From: Psychrobacter sp. JCM 18903
GTDB lineage: Bacteria > Pseudomonadota > Gammaproteobacteria > Pseudomonadales > Moraxellaceae
Direction of reading: 5' to 3'
NCBI RefSeq assembly: GCF_000586475.1
Contig: NZ_BAWJ01000002.1
Span: 1-64,000, forward strand
Length of the DNA stretch: 64,000 nucleotides
The notes beneath the pieces were generated by a model. That model was not told the DNA's origin. It saw only the letters and a list, made by a program, of their open reading frames with translations, and did no database searches. Positions within the stretch are counted from its first letter, which is position 1; each line of letters opens with the position of its first letter. This document shows, piece by piece, positions 59,568 through 64,000 of the stretch. Both the position numbers and the translations under genes were made by a program.

Positions 59568-62345
59568 ATGTCGCTATATCAGCTCAAGTCTCAGTTTCAA
59601 GATCAGCTGCGCCCAATAAGTGATGCGTTGGTCGAGCAAAAGGTGACAGCAAATCAAGTGACGGTGTCAGCCGTATTACTGAGCCTTGGTACGGCCTATA
59701 TGATTGCCAAACCCGCAACTGAGCAGCAGGCATTATGGTTGCTGTTACCTTCATCACTGTTCGTGCGTATGGCGCTCAATGCTATCGATGGCATGATGGC
59801 GCGTGAGCATGGGCAAGCCTCAAGGTTTGGGGCAGTGCTGAATGAAGTGGGTGATATCGTGGCTGATACGGCGCTTATCGCAAGTTTAGCTCCGCATGTT
59901 GCTAATGGTAACTTACAAACGTCGGCAGTCAAATTACCAAACCATATATCAATCCATCAGCGTCATATTAGCGGTCTGATTGCGCTTAGTATAAGCACCG
60001 AGTTACTAGGTATCACCAGTAATACGATGTTAGACATTAGAGCAAACCAAGGGCCTTTAGGCAAAAGCGATCGTGCTTTTTTACTAGGTTTGCTTGGCGC
60101 TTTCATGGCGACTAAAATGCCGATCATGCTATCGCATATCAAAGCGGGTCCACTATTGATGCTGACAGAGGCGCTGCTACTAAAAACCTGCTTGAATCGC
60201 CTGCGTTATATGGCAGATTTATACTTGATACGTAAACCACCCGCGCTTCGTTCAAATTACTCAGAAACTCTTGAGTTAATACCAGAGTCATCGCATAAAT
60301 CAGTTTTTCTTCTTGGTTGCCAAGAGAATGTTGGTCAACCCAATACGCTATTTTTCGATGCTGTTTCATCAAATTATTCTTTATTAAGCTATCCTCTATC
60401 AAATTTTTCTTCATTAAATGCCCCCTTATCAAATTCTGCTATTAAAACTTCCTTTTTGGAGCCTAAGATAATGCCGACCACCCCTCTCAATAATCATGAA
60501 AAAGTGGAGCAGGTTAGCGATACACTCAATTTATCGTCTTCCAAATTGATAAGCGGTGAAAATTGCTACAATGCTTACGATGGCACGGCGATTTATTATC
60601 GCTATTGGCTGACGATGCCTTTAGAAGGTATCAAACAAACCAGTCAGCCTCTGCGTCAAGTCATTTTATTACATCGTGGTCACGAGCATTCGGGACGACT
60701 AGCAGAACTTGGGCAACAGTTTGCGGCAGCAGGCTATCAAGTATTCGCTTGGGATGCGCGTGGTAATGGGCGCTCAGGTGGTATCAAGGATCATGCCGAA
60801 AGTGTTACCGAGCTTGAGCGCGATTTAGATGGTTTTGTGCAATTGGTTATCGGGCAAACGGGCATTGCTATCGAGGATACCTTAATCGTCGCCAGTAGTA
60901 TCGGTGCAGTACTCGCCGCAGCATGGGTACATGATTACGCACCCAACATTCGCGGGATGATATTGGGTACACCAGCGTTGAGTATTCGCTTGTATATGCC
61001 ATTTGCGATACCATCGCTAAAGGTAGCTCGCGCGCTTGGACTGATGTCACGCGTGAGCAGTTACGTCAAAGCGCAAGTATTGACTCATGATAAAGACGCA
61101 CAGCAAGCTTATAATGCCGACCCGCTGATATCTAATAGCATTTCAACTGATCTGCTTATCGATACTCATGCAACCGGTCAACGCTTGCTCGATGATGCTA
61201 GCGCTATTACTGTACCGACGTTTATATTATGTGCAGGTAAAGATTACGTGGTCGATAAACAGGCAGAGCGCGATTTTTATGAGGCGATTAATACGACCAA
61301 TAAACGCTGGCAGTTATATCCAGATAGCTATCATGCAATCTTCCATGAGACCAATAAGGCAGACGTCTTTGCAGATTGTATCGAGTTCGCTGAGCAGGTA
61401 TTCAGTACGGATGTTAAGGTGCCTGATTTAAGCGCGGCTCATCTTAATAGTGCCAGTAAAGATAAGGTTGACCGTTTAGCGATTAAACCCTTTAACCCAA
61501 GCTTTGCCATTACTCGATTTGCCATGCAAAAATTTGGTCATGTCAGCGACGCGATTGCCACAGGACTGGAGCATGGGTTTGATTCGGGGCACTCGCTCGA
61601 TCACGTCTACTATAATCAGCCGAGTGGTCAAAATAAATTTGGTCAAGCAGTCGATAAGTTTTACTTGAGCAATATTGGTTGGCAAGGGATTCGTATTCGC
61701 CGTGAGCATATATTGGAGCTGGCACGTGAAGCTCTGGCAGATATTGAAGACAAAAACCAGAGCAGTACTAAACCATACCAACCAAAAATACTCGATATTG
61801 CCAGTGGGCATGGCTTTTATGCCTTTGATTTACTGACAGAGTTTACTAACTTGCACGCTGAGCTACGCGATTATGAGCAGCATAATATCCAAGCATTACA
61901 GGCAAAGGCAGAGCAGTTAGAGATTGCTGATCGTGTCCTTACTTGTCAAAAAGATGCATTTGACCCCGCCAGTTATGTTGATGAGCAGAAAGAGACTGGC
62001 AGTACCGATGAAACAAAATTTGATATCGCTATTGCCTCTGGTGTTTTTGAGTTGTTTTCTGATAATACGCTACCCGCGACGGCATTGGCAGGTATTTATG
62101 ACAGTTTAAAAGCTGATGGTTATTTACTTTATACCAATCAGCCGTGGCATCCTGAGCAGGAATTTATCAGTAAAACCTTAAACAATCATCGCGGTAGCAG
62201 TTGGGTGATGCGCTGTCGCTCGCAAGCAGAAATGGATCAATTGGTTGAAAATGCTGGCTTTAAAAAAGTCGCCATGCGTATCGATCGCTTTGGTATCTTT
62301 ACCGTGTCGCTAGCGATCAAAACAGCATCAACCAATCATGAATAA
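59568..62345 (+). CDS. YnbA-YnbC-type fusion: CDP-alcohol phosphotransferase, alpha/beta hydrolase, methyltransferase
   Basis: 925 aa from ATG 59568. Residues ~1-215: membrane CDP-alcohol phosphotransferase-like domain, with N71-x2-D74-G75-x2-A78-R79-x8-G88-x3-N92-x3-D96, that is, Asn at the first and third aspartate positions. Residues ~216-305: Ser/Asn/Leu-rich linker. Residues ~320-615: alpha/beta hydrolase with LLHRGHEHSG, WDARGNGRSGG, nucleophile elbow VASSIGA, Asp in CAGKDYVVD and His in YHAIFHE. Residues ~635-925: class I methyltransferase with ILDIASGHGFYAFDLL. E. coli encodes these as separate YnbA and YnbC. An in-frame ATG at 60471 with GGAG 9 nt upstream could yield a separate YnbC. 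Overlaps the next gene by 8 bp. Confidence 0.78.
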   Translation: MSLYQLKSQFQDQLRPISDALVEQKVTANQVTVSAVLLSLGTAYMIAKPATEQQALWLLLPSSLFVRMALNAIDGMMAREHGQASRFGAVLNEVGDIVADTALIASLAPHVANGNLQTSAVKLPNHISIHQRHISGLIALSISTELLGITSNTMLDIRANQGPLGKSDRAFLLGLLGAFMATKMPIMLSHIKAGPLLMLTEALLLKTCLNRLRYMADLYLIRKPPALRSNYSETLELIPESSHKSVFLLGCQENVGQPNTLFFDAVSSNYSLLSYPLSNFSSLNAPLSNSAIKTSFLEPKIMPTTPLNNHEKVEQVSDTLNLSSSKLISGENCYNAYDGTAIYYRYWLTMPLEGIKQTSQPLRQVILLHRGHEHSGRLAELGQQFAAAGYQVFAWDARGNGRSGGIKDHAESVTELERDLDGFVQLVIGQTGIAIEDTLIVASSIGAVLAAAWVHDYAPNIRGMILGTPALSIRLYMPFAIPSLKVARALGLMSRVSSYVKAQVLTHDKDAQQAYNADPLISNSISTDLLIDTHATGQRLLDDASAITVPTFILCAGKDYVVDKQAERDFYEAINTTNKRWQLYPDSYHAIFHETNKADVFADCIEFAEQVFSTDVKVPDLSAAHLNSASKDKVDRLAIKPFNPSFAITRFAMQKFGHVSDAIATGLEHGFDSGHSLDHVYYNQPSGQNKFGQAVDKFYLSNIGWQGIRIRREHILELAREALADIEDKNQSSTKPYQPKILDIASGHGFYAFDLLTEFTNLHAELRDYEQHNIQALQAKAEQLEIADRVLTCQKDAFDPASYVDEQKETGSTDETKFDIAIASGVFELFSDNTLPATALAGIYDSLKADGYLLYTNQPWHPEQEFISKTLNNHRGSSWVMRCRSQAEMDQLVENAGFKKVAMRIDRFGIFTVSLAIKTASTNHE

Positions 62346-63543
62346 TACTCATGCCAAACCTTATGAGCGCGTCCAGCTTTTCTCCGGAGGTGGCTCGCGT
62401 TTTGGTTATTATTTGGGCAGTTATGCGGCATTGGTTGCCCATGATTTGACGCCAGATATCATCGTCGGCACTTGCGGTGGTAGTCTGTCGGCTTATTTGG
62501 TCAATTTAGCGCCTGATCCCAAGGATTTGCAGGAGCTCATGTGCAGCCGTGAGTTGTATCGTGTCATTACGGCAATCAGACATGTTGCGCCAGACGAAGC
62601 CAATAGGCGATTAAAGATACGTTATATGACTCAGGCGCTTAAACGTTGGCGCTTGTCACGGCAGCGGTCTAACCGCCAAAAACAGCAGCAAGCAGATAAC
62701 TATGAGCGACTATTAGATGAGTTGCAGCAGTTAGCGATGTTTCGGATAGATAACGAGGGGCAATGGCTCGATGAATTGTCTCATTTTTCTCCCAAGCAGA
62801 ATAATAATTCGTTTAATACCGCCGTGCCAGAGATAGCCATTATCGCTAGCCGACTGTATCAAGCACCCAATCAACCCAGCAATCAAACGCCTACTGCTGA
62901 TAGTTCTGTTTACGATGAGTTTAAACTACAAGAGTTATTATTTGCGCCACCGTGTTTGGCAGTATCAGAGCATTTTGATGAAATACTTAACGCACCTGCG
63001 CATACGTTTGCCGATAGGCGTATTCATCAGTCAGTAAATATCGTAAAGCAGTGGGAATTCAATCCAGCGGTTCGTGCTTCTATGGCAGATATGTATTATC
63101 TACCGCCCATGCATATTGTAACGCTCGGCTGGTGTTTGGGTGGCGTTATTAATCTCACTCCTATTGAGCTAGCATGTCAACTGGGACAGACGGTATTTGC
63201 AGAGACCAAGGCAGGTTATGATTCTTATCTTGCTGCACCTGCGATTCAGCGCGTTTTTGGTTTTGACCCAAATGAGCGCTTGGCACAAGTGCATGGTTAT
63301 CAGCCAATGGAAACGTCATCACTTATGAAGTCAGAAAGAAATAGCCATCAATTGCATTGGTTACCTTTTGCAGATAATGGTCAGCAGTTGGCAAGACAGC
63401 ATGTACAAAAGCGTTTTAACATAAAACAACTGACTGTTGAGCTCATTCACAGTGACTATGATGGCTTTGTGCAGCAAATGCAGGCGCAATGGCAATATGG
63501 CTATCAGCGTACGACTGACTATATACAGCAGCATGGTCTATGA
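62338..63543 (+). CDS. patatin-like protein with Cys in the nucleophile motif
   Basis: 401 aa. The glycine-rich oxyanion loop FSGGGSRFGYYLGSYAAL (15-32) and the following strand PDIIVGTCGGSLSAYL match the patatin/RssA phospholipase fold, but the expected G-x-S-x-G reads G44-T-C46-G-G48, putting Cys at the nucleophile position, with Ser49 three residues later. A candidate Asp-Gly dyad is in HSDYDGFVQQ near the end. The middle is long and hydrophilic. It may be a cysteine acyltransferase or hydrolase, a conserved variant, or a non-enzymatic member. The ATG overlaps the upstream gene by 8 bp and the stop overlaps the next gene by 4 bp. Confidence 0.75.
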   Translation: MNNTHAKPYERVQLFSGGGSRFGYYLGSYAALVAHDLTPDIIVGTCGGSLSAYLVNLAPDPKDLQELMCSRELYRVITAIRHVAPDEANRRLKIRYMTQALKRWRLSRQRSNRQKQQQADNYERLLDELQQLAMFRIDNEGQWLDELSHFSPKQNNNSFNTAVPEIAIIASRLYQAPNQPSNQTPTADSSVYDEFKLQELLFAPPCLAVSEHFDEILNAPAHTFADRRIHQSVNIVKQWEFNPAVRASMADMYYLPPMHIVTLGWCLGGVINLTPIELACQLGQTVFAETKAGYDSYLAAPAIQRVFGFDPNERLAQVHGYQPMETSSLMKSERNSHQLHWLPFADNGQQLARQHVQKRFNIKQLTVELIHSDYDGFVQQMQAQWQYGYQRTTDYIQQHGL

Positions 63544-64000
63544 AAAATCTTATAAAGTCGACTTCAGCTCATAAGCCGTCGCATCTTATCGTTTTCGGCG
63601 GTACGAGTGGACTTGGCTTGGCGTTGGCGCTGCATCATCAGGTGCTTGGCTGGCAAGTGAGCGTGGTTGGTCATAGCGTAGAGAAGATAGCCATATCAAT
63701 AGTCAGCATCCTGACATTGTTACTTACTGCTGTGATTTAACCGATAGCGCGCAAACACAAACGTTGGTAGATAACTTGTCAGATATTAGTTTTCAAAGAG
63801 TAATTTATAGCGCGGGTAGTTACACCAATGAGCGTATTCATCATTTGAGTCAAGCTGACAGCGATAAAATGCTAGCGATTAATCTGCAAGCGTTCGAGCA
63901 GGTTTTTAGGTGGGCAAGTGAGCAGATGAAGCGTCAAAGTCAGTTATTGGATATGGACAAAAATTCTAGACTGAGCATAATCTGTATCGCTTCTATCGCC
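63540..64000 (+). CDS. short-chain dehydrogenase/reductase, partial (window edge, frame disrupted)
   Basis: N-terminal ~154 residues only. Rossmann motif FGGTSGLGLALALHH (TGxxxGxG type), DLTD after strand 3, VIYSAGSYT (NAG-type motif) and the start of the catalytic region CIASIA, where the family Ser-Tyr-Lys would follow beyond the edge. The frame breaks at 63684-63685: one A of AAA is missing (VEKDSHINSQHPD restored). Starts by ATGA overlap with the patatin-like gene. Probably an oxidoreductase acting on a lipid or its headgroup, by context only. Confidence 0.75.

Overview
This window looks like chromosomal DNA of a psychrotolerant gammaproteobacterium of the family Moraxellaceae, most likely Psychrobacter. 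The evidence is a moderately A+T-rich genome, a fused nuoCD inside a 13-gene complex I operon, a large-subunit catalase, Moraxellaceae-type NuoG, and proteins resembling Psychrobacter homologues throughout. The assignment is by recognition and no database search was run.

Layout. 1-1400: A+T-rich edge with an Mrr-like nuclease and a small unknown protein. 1.6-3.3 kb: OsmC-like protein, flavodoxin-like protein, DUF938 methyltransferase. 3.4-9.5 kb: ppc, an exported dienelactone hydrolase-like protein, katE. 9.6-12.4 kb: proline-rich lipoprotein, metallo-beta-lactamase-fold hydrolase, two identical tRNA-Lys genes. 12.7-16.2 kb: macAB-type tripartite exporter. 16.4-21 kb: holA-lptE-leuS. 21.2-28.9 kb: ArsC/YffB-like protein, then argB with a small membrane protein, a phosphomannomutase/phosphoglucomutase, dut, mgtE and rep. 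29.8-46.2 kb: nuoABCDEFGHIJKLMN. 46.3-52.4 kb: fpr, an unknown gene, a TonB-like protein, mscS, ybeY and a phoH-like ATPase. 53-55.6 kb: ubiH and a second ubiquinone-type hydroxylase. 55.7-58.4 kb: two OmpA-like lipoproteins flanking an uncharacterised membrane protein. 58.4-59.4 kb: lysO-type exporter. 59.6-64 kb: a compact overlapping lipid-related operon made of a YnbA-YnbC-type fusion, a patatin-like protein with Cys at the nucleophile position, and a short-chain dehydrogenase cut by the window edge.

The most pervasive feature is frame disruption. I count about 23 apparent one- or two-base indels in 19 genes, most of them a single base lost from a run of two to five identical bases, including in genes expected to be essential or needed for a working complex (holA, argB, nuoA, nuoCD, nuoH, nuoJ, nuoM, nuoN). 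In nearly every case the reading frame resumes with family-typical sequence, so I read these as consensus errors in the underlying assembly, not as true gene decay. I annotate each as one gene spanning both parts.

The best candidate for unusual biology is the 59.6-64 kb operon, which joins a CDP-alcohol phosphotransferase, an alpha/beta hydrolase and a methyltransferase in one polypeptide and couples it translationally to two more lipid-type enzymes. Other points of interest are a 20-bp tandem repeat before nuoCD, matching palindromic elements at equal distance upstream of both tRNA-Lys genes, a long linker inside NuoG, and a paired OmpA-lipoprotein/membrane-protein cassette.
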